Assembly: GCA_002840785.1 (NCBI GenBank)
Contig: PHCH01000015.1
Location: 49,725-113,724 of the forward strand
Length of the DNA: 64,000 nucleotides
Source of the DNA: Betaproteobacteria bacterium HGW-Betaproteobacteria-4
GTDB lineage: Bacteria; Pseudomonadota; Gammaproteobacteria; Burkholderiales; Rhodocyclaceae
Direction of reading: 5' to 3'
A program made the translations under genes and the position numbers. Shown piece after piece: positions 7,443 to 16,883 of the stretch; position 1 is the first letter of the stretch, and each line of letters opens with the position of its first letter. The notes beneath the pieces are model-generated. The model was not told where the DNA came from and searched no databases. It worked only from the letters and a program-made list of their open reading frames with translations.

Positions 7443-8187
7443 TCAAACGTTTTCATCCGGCGCCGCCGACGCCGTCGAAACCGGGTTGTTGAAACGCAGT
7501 CCGCATGCAGTCGTTGCAGGCGGTGCGGGCCGGGGCCGAGACCCGCAACGGGCTCCACCGGCCAAGCAGGCTGTAGAAGGCGCCGACCGGGCAGAGATGG
7601 CCGCACCAGCCACGGCTCATCACGAACAGGTCGAACAGGAACACGGCAAGGACTACGGTCCACGCCGCGCCAAGGCCAAAAATCAGGCCGCGATGCAGCA
7701 TCGAAACCGGGTTGATCAGTTCCCACAACACCACGCCGCTGAGCGCCGAGCCGAGCAGCGTCATGCCCAGTATCCAGTAGCGCGTCTTGCGCGACAGGTG
7801 GGTGCTGCCCTTGATGCCGAGCCGGTCGCGCAGCCAGCCGGCAGCATCGGTGACCAGGTTGACCGGGCAGACCCAGCTGCAATAGACGCGCCCCCCGACC
7901 ACCAGGTAGAAAGCCAGGACGATGCCGACGCCGATCAGCCCGAGCTTTTCCGGCAAGTGGCCGGTCATGGCCGACTGCAGCGCGACGTAGGGATCGGTCA
8001 GCGGCAACAGATCGAGGGTGAAGCTGTAGTTGAGGTTGCCCTTGACGACCCAGATCCCGGCCAATGGCCCGAGCAGGAACAGGCCGAGAATGCCGAGCTG
8101 CGAGATCCGGCGCAGGATCAGCCAGCGATGCGCCCGCAACCAGCCTTTTTCCGCCACGGCCTCGGCGCCGATACGCTTGGCGCTCAT
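7443..8187 (-). pseudogene. napH: NapH quinol oxidase membrane subunit, broken near the C-terminus
   Basis: The first 230 or so residues are normal NapH: transmembrane segments and the two membrane-associated motifs CSWVCPVN and CGHLCPVG. After CNDCM the frame shifts to RTAFQQPG and ends at 7453. In the next frame the DNA still encodes a plausible natural C-terminus, TRFNNPVSTASAAPDENV, stopping at 7443. The segment with the two 4Fe-4S motifs of the ferredoxin domain is missing. A deletion of roughly 130 bases that is not a multiple of three is therefore inferred at about 7503. The start overlaps the napG stop (ATGA). Without the clusters the NapGH quinol route should not work. Confidence 0.85.
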
Positions 8188-9065
8188 GGCTTGTCTCCCA
8201 AGCCTGGTGGATGGCTGGGCATGACCCCGGCCTCGCTGCCCGGCATGCCGCGCAGCGGAGCGGTCTGCCCGCTGGCCGGATCGTAGTGGCCGGGCAAGCT
8301 GGCGCCGTCCGGCATGCGGTCGGGCAAGTCGAGCATTTTCGATTCGTCGATCAGCGAATGGCCGGCCTTTTCCTGCTCCTCCCAGCCGAGCCGGTAGTGC
8401 TTGCCGAGTTCGCCCTTGGCCAGCCCGGGCGGCAGCACACGGATCGCCGCCTCGTCGAGGACGCAGGACTTTTCACATTTGCCGCAGCCGGTGCAGTCGG
8501 CCGAATGCACCGTCGGCAGGAACATGGCGTGGCGGCCGGTGCGCGGATTGGGCACCATCTCGAGCGTGATCGCCTTGTCGATGACCGGGCAGACGCGATA
8601 GCAGACGTCGCAGCGCAAACCGAGAAAATTGAGGCAGGTTTCGTGGTCGATGAGCACCGCCACGCCCATCTTCGACCGGTTGATGTCAGTCAGACCGTGG
8701 TCGAGCGCGCCGGTCGGGCAGGCCTTGATGCAGGGAATGTCTTCGCACATCTCGCAGGGGATGTTGCGCGCCGTGAAGTACGGCGTACCGGTGGCCACCG
8801 GCGTTTCCGGCTTGGCCAGTTTGAGGGTGTTGTACGGGCAGTCGCGCACGCAGAGTCCGCAACGGATGCAGGCGCCGAGGAAGTCGTCTTCCGGCAAGGC
8901 GCCCGGCGGGCGCAAGGCAAGGGCCGGCAAGGCCTTGGACTGCTTGGCATAAAGCCCGAGGCCGAGGCCCAGCAGGCCGACGCCGCAAGCCATCTTGGCC
9001 GAGTCGAAAAAGAACTGGCGGCGGGCCATGCCGCTTTTTGGGGAAATTGGTTTCATGTCATTCAC
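8184..9065 (-). CDS. napG: NapG, periplasmic ferredoxin-type electron-transfer subunit
   Basis: Protein of 293 residues with a Tat-like N-terminus ([22 protein letters not shown]) and four 4Fe-4S motifs in order: [43 protein letters not shown] and [11 protein letters not shown]. With NapH it carries electrons from quinol to NapB/NapA. The C-terminus has a Gly/Pro-rich tail beyond the last cluster. It ends with a four-base overlap with napH. A second in-frame Met at residue 4 is an equally possible start. Appears complete. Confidence 0.93.
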   Translation of the reverse strand: MNDMKPISPKSGMARRQFFFDSAKMACGVGLLGLGLGLYAKQSKALPALALRPPGALPEDDFLGACIRCGLCVRDCPYNTLKLAKPETPVATGTPYFTARNIPCEMCEDIPCIKACPTGALDHGLTDINRSKMGVAVLIDHETCLNFLGLRCDVCYRVCPVIDKAITLEMVPNPRTGRHAMFLPTVHSADCTGCGKCEKSCVLDEAAIRVLPPGLAKGELGKHYRLGWEEQEKAGHSLIDESKMLDLPDRMPDGASLPGHYDPASGQTAPLRGMPGSEAGVMPSHPPGLGDKP

Positions 9066-9138
9066 GGTTCAGTTCAGCCAGTCGCGGGCGAGCCCCTTGC
9101 CCGCCCGCGCCGGCACTCCCTGATTGCCTCGTTGTCGC

Positions 9139-11520
9139 TCAGGCCTTGACCACCTTGCACGCACACTTCTTGAAGTCGGTCTCTTTCGAGATCGGACAGG
9201 TGGCATCCAGGGTCAGCTTGTTGACCAGACGATGTTCATCGAAGAAAGGCACAAAAACGAGCCCGACCGGCGGCTTGTTGCGCCCCTTGGTTTCAACCCG
9301 CAACTGGATCTCGCCGCGCCGCGAGGCAACCTTGACCACGTCGTTGCGGACCAGGCCGCGCTTCTTGGCATCTTGCGGATTCATGAAGACGACGGCATCG
9401 GGCACCGCCTTGTACAACTCCGGCACGCGCCGGGTCATCGAGCCGGTGTGCCAGTGTTCGAGCACCCGGCCGGTACACAGCCAGAGATCGTATTCGGCAT
9501 CGGGCATCTCGGCCGCCGGCTGATAGGGCAGGGCAAAAACCACCGCCTTGCCGTCGGGTTTGCCGTAGAAGCGGACGCCTTCGCCGGCCTTCACGTAAGG
9601 ATCGTAGCCCTCGCGGAAGCGCCACAGCGTTTCCTTGCCGTCGACCACCGGCCAGCGCAGGCCGCGTGCCTTGTGATAGTCGTCGAAATTGGCCAGATCG
9701 TGGGCCTTGCCGCGACCGAAGCGAGCGTATTCCTCGAACAGACCCTTCTGCAGATAGAAGCCCAATTGCTGCGATTCGACATTGTCGAAGCCCTTGGCCG
9801 TCTGCTCCAGCGGGAAGGCATTGACCTGGCCGTTGGCGTAGAGAATCTGGAATAGCGACTTGCCGCGGTAGCTCGGATTCTTGGCGAGCAACTCGGCCGG
9901 CCACACGTCGTCGGTCGTGAAGCGCTTGGAGAATTCAATGTACTGCCAGAGGTCGGACATCGCCTCGCCCGGCGCCCGCACCTGCTGCCGCCAGAACTGC
10001 GTGCGGCGCTCGGCGTTGCCATAGGCCCCCTCCTTCTCCATCCACATCGCCGAGGGCAGCACGAGGTCGGCCGACATCGCCGATACCGTCGGATAGCAGT
10101 CGGAAACGACGATGAAGTTGTCGGGGTTGCGCCAGCCGGGATAAACCTCGCCGTTGACGTTCGGCCCGGCCTGCATGTTGTTGGTCGTCGTCGTCCAGTA
10201 GAAATTGATCTTGCCGTCCTTGAGCAGGCGCGACTGCAGCGAAGGCTGGCCGGTCAGCGAGAAGGGGCTGTTGCCCGGTTCGGAAATCTTGCCGACCAGC
10301 AAATGGACGTTGTAGACCATGTTGTTCACCCAGGTGCCCCGGGTGTGCTGGTTGAAGCCCATGGTCCAGAAGGATGTGACCCTGGTCTTCGGATCGGCGT
10401 AGGTTTTGGCCAGGGCCTCGAGCCGGTCTTTCGGCACGCCGGAAATTTCGTGCGCCTTGTCGAGCGTGTATTCGGCGACGAAGGCAGCGAACTCATCGAA
10501 GGTGATCGGCGAAGTCTTGCCCGGATTGCCCTTGGGCTTGCCGTCGGCGCCAGGATAGCCATTGTTGCCGGCCGCCTGTTCGAGGGGATGGTTCGGACGC
10601 AGGCCGTAGCCGATGTCGGTGACGCCCTTGGCGAAATTGACGTGCTTGGCGACAAATTCCTTGTTAACCGCGCCGGACTGGATGATGTAGTTGGCGATGT
10701 AATTGAGGATCGCCAGGTCCGACTGCGGATTGAAGATCAGCTGGTTGTCGGCCAGTTCGCAGGAACGATGGGTAAAGGTGGACAGGACATGGACCTTGAC
10801 GTGCTTGGCGCTCAGCCGACGATCCGTGACGCGCGACCAGAGGATGGGGTGCATTTCGGCCATGTTCGAGCCCCACAGCACGAAGGCATCGGCATGCTCG
10901 ATGTCGTCGTAGCAGCCCATCGGCTCGTCGATGCCGAAGGTACGCATGAAGCCAGCCACGGCCGAGGCCATGCAGTGGCGGGCGTTGGGGTCGATGTTGT
11001 TGGAGCGGAAGCCGGCCTTGAACAGTTTGGCCGCGGCATAGCCTTCCCAGATGGTCCACTGGCCGGAGCCGAACATGGCGATGTTGCGCGGGCCGCCTTT
11101 CTTCAAGGCAGCCTTGGCTTTCTCTTCCATGATGTCGAAAGCCTTTTCCCAGCTGATCGGCTGGAATTCGCCATTCTTGTCGAACTTGCCATCCTTCATG
11201 CGGAGCAGGGGCTGGGTCAGGCGATCCTTCCCGTACTGGATCTTCGAGAGGAAGTAACCCTTGATGCAGTTGAGGCCGCGATTGACCGGCGCCTCGGGGT
11301 CGCCCTGGGTGGCGACGATGCGCCCATCCTTGACCCCGACCAGAACGCCGCAGCCGGTGCCGCAATAGCGACAGGCCCCCTTGTCCCAGCGCACGCCGTC
11401 GTCCCTGCCTTTTTGCTGCGCCAGGACGGCGCTCGGCACGCTGATGCCGGCGACGCTTGCGGCCGCCGCGACTGCGTTGCTCTTGATGAAATCACGCCGG
11501 GTAAGTTTTACTTCAATCAT
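9139..11520 (-). CDS. napA: Periplasmic nitrate reductase catalytic subunit with internal deletion
   Basis: Molybdenum bis-MGD enzyme of 793 residues reducing nitrate to nitrite. Visible are the Tat signal [17 protein letters not shown], the 4Fe-4S motif [10 protein letters not shown] with a fourth Cys in NRGLNCIKG, and the Mo-ligand Cys in [12 protein letters not shown]. At about residue 427 the sequence jumps from FSLTGQPS directly to LQSRLLKDG. The conserved block beginning ACGTAREVGTF and running to about HAVLQ is missing, about 50 residues, in frame. The protein is correspondingly shorter than the usual 830 or so. The start [10 protein letters not shown] lies next to the napD stop. Elsewhere the protein looks normal. 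Confidence 0.9.
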   Translation of the reverse strand: MIEVKLTRRDFIKSNAVAAAASVAGISVPSAVLAQQKGRDDGVRWDKGACRYCGTGCGVLVGVKDGRIVATQGDPEAPVNRGLNCIKGYFLSKIQYGKDRLTQPLLRMKDGKFDKNGEFQPISWEKAFDIMEEKAKAALKKGGPRNIAMFGSGQWTIWEGYAAAKLFKAGFRSNNIDPNARHCMASAVAGFMRTFGIDEPMGCYDDIEHADAFVLWGSNMAEMHPILWSRVTDRRLSAKHVKVHVLSTFTHRSCELADNQLIFNPQSDLAILNYIANYIIQSGAVNKEFVAKHVNFAKGVTDIGYGLRPNHPLEQAAGNNGYPGADGKPKGNPGKTSPITFDEFAAFVAEYTLDKAHEISGVPKDRLEALAKTYADPKTRVTSFWTMGFNQHTRGTWVNNMVYNVHLLVGKISEPGNSPFSLTGQPSLQSRLLKDGKINFYWTTTTNNMQAGPNVNGEVYPGWRNPDNFIVVSDCYPTVSAMSADLVLPSAMWMEKEGAYGNAERRTQFWRQQVRAPGEAMSDLWQYIEFSKRFTTDDVWPAELLAKNPSYRGKSLFQILYANGQVNAFPLEQTAKGFDNVESQQLGFYLQKGLFEEYARFGRGKAHDLANFDDYHKARGLRWPVVDGKETLWRFREGYDPYVKAGEGVRFYGKPDGKAVVFALPYQPAAEMPDAEYDLWLCTGRVLEHWHTGSMTRRVPELYKAVPDAVVFMNPQDAKKRGLVRNDVVKVASRRGEIQLRVETKGRNKPPVGLVFVPFFDEHRLVNKLTLDATCPISKETDFKKCACKVVKA

Positions 11521-11521
11521 C

Positions 11522-11728
11522 TCAGGCCTCCTCATCTGGATCGGTTTCGTACTGGTGATAGACCAGGGCGGCCGAGATAACCCCCGGCATCTGGCGTATC
11601 GCCTCAAAGATGTTGCTGGTGTTGTCTTCGTCGCCGGATTCGATGGAAATGATCATCCGGCCATCTGTTGGCAGAACGCCAAGAATGGCGCTGGAAATAT
11701 TGATGCCGGAGGAAAGCTTCCTGTCCAT
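11522..11728 (-). CDS. napD: NapD chaperone, shortened
   Basis: Only 68 residues, where NapD is normally 80-95. The N-terminus INISSAI and the second half ([25 protein letters not shown]) are typical. The part between them, which normally forms the first helix and a strand, is reduced to a few residues, suggesting an in-frame deletion of about 20 codons around 11665-11690. NapD binds the NapA Tat signal and prevents premature export. First gene of napDAGHB, with napA two bases downstream. Confidence 0.8.
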   Translation of the reverse strand: MDRKLSSGINISSAILGVLPTDGRMIISIESGDEDNTSNIFEAIRQMPGVISAALVYHQYETDPDEEA

Positions 11729-11846
11729 ACCGCGCCCATTCCGTTAGTGTCAGCTCGGGCAATCTACGCCCCTAAGCCGATGCTTCTTTAGCGCAGATCA
11801 AATCGGGGAAATACCCCTACGAAGCTTGCTGGAATGTTGACGATGA
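11729..11846. promoter_or_regulatory. nap operon upstream region
   Basis: Gap of 118 bases between napD and tatD, which is transcribed toward the same side. It holds a NarL/NarP-type heptamer TACCCCT at 11812-11818 inside a small GGGG...CCCC dyad, and one FNR-like half site (TTTGAT on the minus strand, near 11796-11801). No complete FNR palindrome was found. Nitrate or oxygen control is plausible from the genes but only weakly supported by the sites. Confidence 0.35.
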
Positions 11847-12608
11847 TCAAATGCCGGGCAGTACGCGCCGGGCATTGGTCGCACTGGCGGCGCTCACTTC
11901 GGCCACCGTCAGGCCGCGCAAATCGGCCAGCACCGCGGCGATGCGCGGCAATTCGGCGGGGGCGTTGCGGCCGCCGTTGAGCCAGGCCGGCGGGATGTCC
12001 GGCGCATCGGTTTCGAGAACGATGGATTCGAGCGGGAGGGTTCTCGCCAGCTCGCGAATGCGCGTTGAACCGCTGAAGGTTATCGCCCCGCCGAAGCCCA
12101 GCGCGAAGCCGAGTTTGATGAATTCATCGGCCTGCTGGCGGCTGCCGTTGAAGGCATGGGCGATGCCGCCACGGACGCCGATCCGGCGCAATTGCTTGAG
12201 CACCGGATCGACGGCCCGGCGAATATGGAGCAGCACGGGCAGATCGAAATCGCGGGCCAGCCTCAGCTGTGCAACGAAAAAGTCGGTCTGGCGCTCGCTG
12301 TCGATGCCATCGACGTAGAAATCGAGTCCGATCTCGCCGACCGCCACCGGCGGTGCCTGTTGCAGCCAGTCGCGCAGCCGGGACAGGTCGTCCGGACTGG
12401 ACTGGTCGACGTAAAGCGGGTGAATGCCGTAGGCCTCAAGGCAGGCCGGATAGTCGGCAATTTTCGATTTTGGCCGAAAATTCCGGTTGACCGTAACACC
12501 CGGCACAACGATGCGCCCCACCCCGGCCGCCAGCGCCGCGGCATACACCGCATCCCGGTCGGCATCGAATTCGGCCGCGTCGAGATGGCAGTGGGTGTCG
12601 ATCAACAT
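11847..12608 (-). CDS. TatD-family metal-dependent deoxyribonuclease, with embedded dispersed repeat
   Basis: Amidohydrolase-fold protein of 253 residues: metal motif DTHCHLD at the start, GEIGLDFY, LPVLLHIRRA, AHAFNGS and ETDAPDIPP. The family hydrolyses DNA 3' ends. Residues 39-51 (VTVNRNFRPKSKI) are encoded by a copy of the dispersed repeat, read in reverse orientation. The length of this loop is about what the family has, and the flanking PGV and YGIHPLYV are intact. Its start codon lies directly before the dadA stop, so dadA-tatD is one transcript. Confidence 0.9.
   Translation of the reverse strand: MLIDTHCHLDAAEFDADRDAVYAAALAAGVGRIVVPGVTVNRNFRPKSKIADYPACLEAYGIHPLYVDQSSPDDLSRLRDWLQQAPPVAVGEIGLDFYVDGIDSERQTDFFVAQLRLARDFDLPVLLHIRRAVDPVLKQLRRIGVRGGIAHAFNGSRQQADEFIKLGFALGFGGAITFSGSTRIRELARTLPLESIVLETDAPDIPPAWLNGGRNAPAELPRIAAVLADLRGLTVAEVSAASATNARRVLPGI
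12462..12498 (+). repeat. Dispersed repeat, copy 2 (inside tatD)
   Basis: TTTTGGCC-type block followed by CCGGTTGACCGTAACA, one change in the core. It lies within the tatD reading frame, which stays open through it on the opposite strand. Confidence 0.85.
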
Positions 12609-13862
12609 CTAATAACCGAAACTGGGTTTGAGAAAGGGGAAATCCGGTTCGGGCAGGCTGCCGCTCATCATTTCGGCCAGCGAGGCCCCCGAGCCGCAAG
12701 CCATGGTCCAGCCCAGGGTGCCGTGGCCGGTGTTGAGCCACAAGTTGCCGTAGCGCGTCCGGCCGATGATCGGCACATTGGACGGCGTGGCCGGGCGCAG
12801 GCCGCACCAGAATTCCGGCTCGCCGACCGTTTTCAGCTCGGGGAAAAGCTGCCGGGTGCGCGCGATCAGCGCCTGGCAACGGACCGGGTTGAGGTCGAGG
12901 TTGTAGCCGTTGAACTCGGCCGTACCGGCGATGCGCAGGCGATTGCCGAGACGGGAGAAAACCAGCTTGCACTCGTCGTCGGTCACGCTGACCATGGGCG
13001 CCACGCAGCCGTCGGCCAGCGTCAGCGTGGCTGAATAGCCCTTGGCCGGATAAACCGGCAACTTGATGCCGAGCGGCTTGGTGAGCAGCGGCGAATAGCT
13101 GCCGAGGGCGACGACATAGGCATCGGCCGTCAGCAATTCATGCCCCTTCTTGCCGCGGGCGACGATGCCGGCGATCTGGCCGGCACCGGCGGCAATGCGC
13201 TCGATATCGATGCCGTAACGGAAATCGACGCCGTGGGCGGCCGCTTTTTCAGCCAGGGCGGCGGTAAATTTGTGAGCGTCGCCCGATTCATCGGAGCGCG
13301 TGTAGTCGCCGCCGACCAGCATGGATTGCGCGCCGGCCAGGGCCGGTTCGATTTTCACGCATTTTTCGGCGTCGACCGTAAGACGGTCGAGCCCGAAATC
13401 CCGCATGACTTGCGCCGCCTCGATGGCTTGGGCGAATTCATCGCGGTCGGTATAAATGTGCAGGATGCCGCGTTCGAGATGGTCGTATTCGAGGTTCAGC
13501 TCCTGGCGCAGCGCCTGCAGGCGACCGCGGCTGTAAAGCGCCAGGGCGACGATGGCTTCCATGTTGCGCCGGGTCGAGCCGGGCAGGCATTCACCGAGAA
13601 AGCGCGCCCCCCAGGCCAGTTGCGCCGGGTCGGCCCGCCAGCGCCAGAGCAGCGGCGCATCTTCGCGTCCCAGCCATTTGCGCAGCCGGGTCAGGACATG
13701 GGGATTGGCCCATGGCTCGGCGTGCGAAACCGAAATCTGCCCGCCATTGGCAAAACTCGTTTCGTTGCCGGCCAGCGGCTGCCGGTCGACGACCGTCACC
13801 TCATGCCCGGCGCGGGCCAGATACCACGCGCTTGTCGTGCCGACGACACCGGCACCCAGCAC
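12609..13862 (-). CDS. dadA: D-amino acid dehydrogenase small subunit, start region lost
   Basis: FAD-dependent DadA of about 417 residues that oxidises D-amino acids to 2-oxo acids. The dinucleotide-binding motif LGAGVVGTTSAWYLARAGHEVTVVD and the C-terminal GLRPATPSNVPIIG and GHGTLGWTMACGSG are present. The expected initiator and first three or four codons are absent. Immediately before GTG-CTG-GGT (13862) the DNA is spoT coding sequence in another frame. GTG at 13860-13862 could serve as an emergency start, but no ribosome binding site is visible. A deletion joining spoT to dadA is inferred. Confidence 0.8.
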   Translation of the reverse strand: MLGAGVVGTTSAWYLARAGHEVTVVDRQPLAGNETSFANGGQISVSHAEPWANPHVLTRLRKWLGREDAPLLWRWRADPAQLAWGARFLGECLPGSTRRNMEAIVALALYSRGRLQALRQELNLEYDHLERGILHIYTDRDEFAQAIEAAQVMRDFGLDRLTVDAEKCVKIEPALAGAQSMLVGGDYTRSDESGDAHKFTAALAEKAAAHGVDFRYGIDIERIAAGAGQIAGIVARGKKGHELLTADAYVVALGSYSPLLTKPLGIKLPVYPAKGYSATLTLADGCVAPMVSVTDDECKLVFSRLGNRLRIAGTAEFNGYNLDLNPVRCQALIARTRQLFPELKTVGEPEFWCGLRPATPSNVPIIGRTRYGNLWLNTGHGTLGWTMACGSGASLAEMMSGSLPEPDFPFLKPSFGY

Positions 13863-15901
13863 GAGGTGAACAGGCGTTCCGGATCGGCATCCATCGAAAC
13901 ATGCTCGATGTTCGACCCGGCCTCGGCGATGGCCGACGCCACCTGGGCCAGCACGCCGCGTGAATTCTTGACCTCGACGTTGATGCGGATATCGAACAGC
14001 TTGCCTTCTTCCGGCTCCCACTCGACGTCGATCCACTTCTGTGGCTCGGAAGTCCGCGATTTGCGGATGCTGGCACAGTCATGGGTATGAATGATCAGGC
14101 CGCTGCCTTTGCGGATCGAGCCGATGATCGGATCGCCGGGAATCGGCTGGCAGCAGCGCGCCAGCTGGATGGCCATGCCTTCGGTGCCGTGGATGGCCAG
14201 GGCCATGCCGCTCGGCACCTCGTGCGCCATGTCCTCGCGGGCCAGCAGGCGGCGGGCGACGACCGACGGCAGGCGCTTGCCGAGCCCGATTTCGGTATAG
14301 ATCTCTTCAATGTTCTTCTGGCCGCCGGCCTTGACCATCTGGTCCCAGGCCTCCGTCGGAATCGAAATCGGCACGACGCCGAGCGACAGCAACTCCTGGC
14401 GCAGCAGGCGCTCGCCGAGGCGGGCCGACTCCTCGTTCTGCATGGTGCGCAGGAAATGGCGGATCTTGCTGCGTGCCCTGCCCGTCTTCACGTAAGTCAG
14501 CCACACCGGGTTGGGGCTGGCCTGCGGCGAGGTGATGATCTCGACCAGGTCGCCATTGCGCAGATCGGTGCGCAGCGGTGCCAGTTCGTGATTGACCCGA
14601 GCGGCCGAGCAGTGATGGCCGACATCAGTGTGCACCGCGTAGGCGAAGTCCACCACCGTCGCGCCGCGCGGCATGGCCATGATCTTGCCCTTCGGCGTGA
14701 AGACGTAAACCTCGTCCGGGAAGAGGTCGATCTTGACGTTCTCGAAGAACTCGGCCGAGTCGCTGGTCTGCATTTCGAGCAGCGACTGCAGCCACTTGTG
14801 CGTCTTGATCTGCAGATCGGCGCTCGACTCGTCCATGTCCTTGTACAGCCAGTGGGCGGCGACGCCCTCCTGCGCGACATTGTGCATTTCACGCGTGCGG
14901 ATCTGGACTTCGACCGGCGTGCCGTAGGGACCGATCAGCGTCGTGTGCAGCGACTGGTAACCGTTGGCCTTGGGAATCGCGATGTAGTCCTTGAACTTGC
15001 CCGGGACCGGCTTGAACAGGCTGTGCAGCGCACCAAGCGCCAGATAGCAGGTCGGCACGTTGTCGACGACGACACGGAAGCCGTAGATGTCGAGCACCTG
15101 CGAAAACGACAGGTGCTTGTCCTTCATTTTGCGGAAGATCGAGTACAGGCTCTTCTCGCGACCGAACACTTCGGCCTTGAGGCCGGCATGCGTCAGTTTG
15201 TCGTTGATGCCGTCGAGAATCCGCGTCAACAGCTCCTTGCGGTTGCCGTGTGCGGCGCTGATTGCCTTGGCCAGCACCTCGGCGCGATGAGGGTGGATAA
15301 GCCGGAAAGACGTATCCTGCAACTCGCGGTAGAGCTTGTTGAGGCCGAGCCGCAAGGCGATCGGCGCATAGATTTCGAGCGTTTCGCGGGCGATGCGGGC
15401 GCGTTTGTCGGCGCGCATGGCCGACATCGTCGCCAGATTGTGCTGGCGGTCGGCGAGCTTGATGAGCACGACGCGCAAATCGCGCGCCATGGCCATCAGC
15501 ATCTTGCGGAAATTCTCGGCCTGCGCCTCCTGGTAGGAGGCAAATTCCATCTTGTCGAGCTTGGACAGGCCATCGACCAGCTCGGCGACTTCCTTGCCGA
15601 ATTTTTCGGCCAGTTCGTGCTTGGTCGTGCCGGTATCTTCGAGCACGTCGTGGAGCAACGCCGCGGCAATCGCGTCCACATCCATCCGCCACTCGACGAC
15701 GGCGCCGGCCACAGCCAGCGGATGCGTAATGTAGGCTTCGCCCGACATCCGCCGCTGACTGGCGTGCGCCTTGGCCGCGTAGGCATACGCGGCCTTGATT
15801 TTCTCTAGTTCAGCGGGGGAAAGATAATCGAGACTATCGAGGAAAACCCGGTAGGCGGGTTCTACATCAGCAGGCGGCAGAGGCGACGGCACGGAACCCA
15901 T
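13796..15901 (-). CDS. spoT: Bifunctional (p)ppGpp synthetase/hydrolase, C-terminus lost
   Basis: RelA/SpoT homologue. The HD hydrolase domain includes HDVLEDTG and KLADRQHNL. The synthetase domain includes IYGFRVVVDN and IPKANGYQSLHTTL. A TGS domain (VYVFTPKGKIMAMPRGAT) and the C-terminal zinc-finger/ACT region follow. The ACT domain begins normally (INVEVKNSRGVLAQVASAIA ... HVSMDADPE). From about 13870 the reading frame runs out of frame into dadA, adding a spurious tail of some 25 residues and losing about 40 native ones. Catalytic domains are intact. It lies just after rpoZ, as in many proteobacteria. Confidence 0.9.
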   Translation of the reverse strand: MGSVPSPLPPADVEPAYRVFLDSLDYLSPAELEKIKAAYAYAAKAHASQRRMSGEAYITHPLAVAGAVVEWRMDVDAIAAALLHDVLEDTGTTKHELAEKFGKEVAELVDGLSKLDKMEFASYQEAQAENFRKMLMAMARDLRVVLIKLADRQHNLATMSAMRADKRARIARETLEIYAPIALRLGLNKLYRELQDTSFRLIHPHRAEVLAKAISAAHGNRKELLTRILDGINDKLTHAGLKAEVFGREKSLYSIFRKMKDKHLSFSQVLDIYGFRVVVDNVPTCYLALGALHSLFKPVPGKFKDYIAIPKANGYQSLHTTLIGPYGTPVEVQIRTREMHNVAQEGVAAHWLYKDMDESSADLQIKTHKWLQSLLEMQTSDSAEFFENVKIDLFPDEVYVFTPKGKIMAMPRGATVVDFAYAVHTDVGHHCSAARVNHELAPLRTDLRNGDLVEIITSPQASPNPVWLTYVKTGRARSKIRHFLRTMQNEESARLGERLLRQELLSLGVVPISIPTEAWDQMVKAGGQKNIEEIYTEIGLGKRLPSVVARRLLAREDMAHEVPSGMALAIHGTEGMAIQLARCCQPIPGDPIIGSIRKGSGLIIHTHDCASIRKSRTSEPQKWIDVEWEPEEGKLFDIRINVEVKNSRGVLAQVASAIAEAGSNIEHVSMDADPERLFTSCWVPVSSARQARGIWPAPGMR

Positions 15902-15922
15902 CAGTCTTCACCGCCCCAACCT

Positions 15923-16129
15923 TCAGCCTTGGCCGCGGTTAAGCACTTCCAGGCCAACCTTGCCGGCGCCCATTTCCTTGAGTGCGACAACCGTCGGCTT
16001 GTGCTTTTCACCGTCGACCAGCGGGGTCGCGCCGTTGGCCAACTGACGGGCGCGGTGGGCGGCAGCCAGGGTCATCATGAAGCGATTGGGAATTCTTTTC
16101 AGACAGTCATCAACGGTAACGCGAGCCAT
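15923..16129 (-). CDS. rpoZ: RNA polymerase omega subunit
   Basis: Small protein of 68 residues beginning [19 protein letters not shown], typical of RpoZ, with the conserved [10 protein letters not shown] region. It supports RNA polymerase assembly and takes part in ppGpp binding. It sits between gmk and spoT in the classic gmk-rpoZ-spoT order, all on the minus strand. Confidence 0.96.
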   Translation of the reverse strand: MARVTVDDCLKRIPNRFMMTLAAAHRARQLANGATPLVDGEKHKPTVVALKEMGAGKVGLEVLNRGQG

Positions 16130-16143
16130 GGGAACCTCAAAAA

Positions 16144-16752
16144 TCAGATCATTCTTTGAAACAGGGCGGCGTGCCGGGCACGCTGGGCCCCAAAGCTCAA
16201 CCGGGACGCCCGCACGACTGCACGAAGATCGTCCAGCGCCTGAGCCAACTGGTCGTTAATAATAACATAGTCAAATTCCCCGACATGGCGCATTTCGGCC
16301 TGTGCCGCGGCCAAACGGCGCGATATGACATCGGCGCTGTCGGTACCGCGGCCGGTCAGGCGGCGGGTCAATTCTTCCATCGACGGGGGCAGGATGAAGA
16401 CGCCAATCGCCTGCGGAAACAAGGCTCGCACCTGCTGCGCTCCCTGCCAGTCGATCTCGAGCAGGACATCGCGATCCGCTGCCAGTTGGTCGGCGATCCA
16501 TTTCTTCGAGGTGCCGTAGAAATTGCCATGCACTTCGGCCCACTCGAGGAATTCCTGGCGGGCGATCATGGCCTGGAATTCGGTGGCATCGACGAAATGA
16601 TATTCGCGGCCGTTTTCCTCACCCGGGCGCGGCGCGCGGGTCGTGAAGGAGATGGAGAGCTGGACCGCCTTTTCCTGTTCGAGCAGCAGCCGAACCAGCG
16701 TCGTCTTGCCGGCACCGGACGGTGCGGCCACTACATAAAGATTTCCGGCCAT
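16144..16752 (-). CDS. gmk: Guanylate kinase
   Basis: Protein of 202 residues that phosphorylates GMP to GDP. It has the P-loop [10 protein letters not shown], the GMP-binding [18 protein letters not shown], and [11 protein letters not shown]. The start [13 protein letters not shown] is chosen because it fits the family and has AGAGGTGTCCC just upstream. The longer open frame (to 16818) reads through a dispersed repeat and is not needed. First of gmk-rpoZ-spoT. Confidence 0.95.
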   Translation of the reverse strand: MAGNLYVVAAPSGAGKTTLVRLLLEQEKAVQLSISFTTRAPRPGEENGREYHFVDATEFQAMIARQEFLEWAEVHGNFYGTSKKWIADQLAADRDVLLEIDWQGAQQVRALFPQAIGVFILPPSMEELTRRLTGRGTDSADVISRRLAAAQAEMRHVGEFDYVIINDQLAQALDDLRAVVRASRLSFGAQRARHAALFQRMI

Positions 16753-16804
16753 GGGACACCTCTGAAAAACGCCCGCCACGGCGGGATGACAATGTTCAAT
16801 CGCA

Positions 16805-16843
16805 ATTGCTACGGTCAACCGGGAAAAACGGCCAAAAATGAAA
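16805..16843 (-). repeat. Dispersed repeat, copy 3 (intergenic, upstream of gmk)
   Basis: Reverse-orientation copy with the full core TTGCTACGGTCAACC and the GGCCAAAAA block. It fills most of the space between the gmk start and the yicC stop. Confidence 0.9.
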
Positions 16844-16883
16844 TCGGCCTGCGTTGTCCGCAGGCCGACGCGCCACTCCCGAT

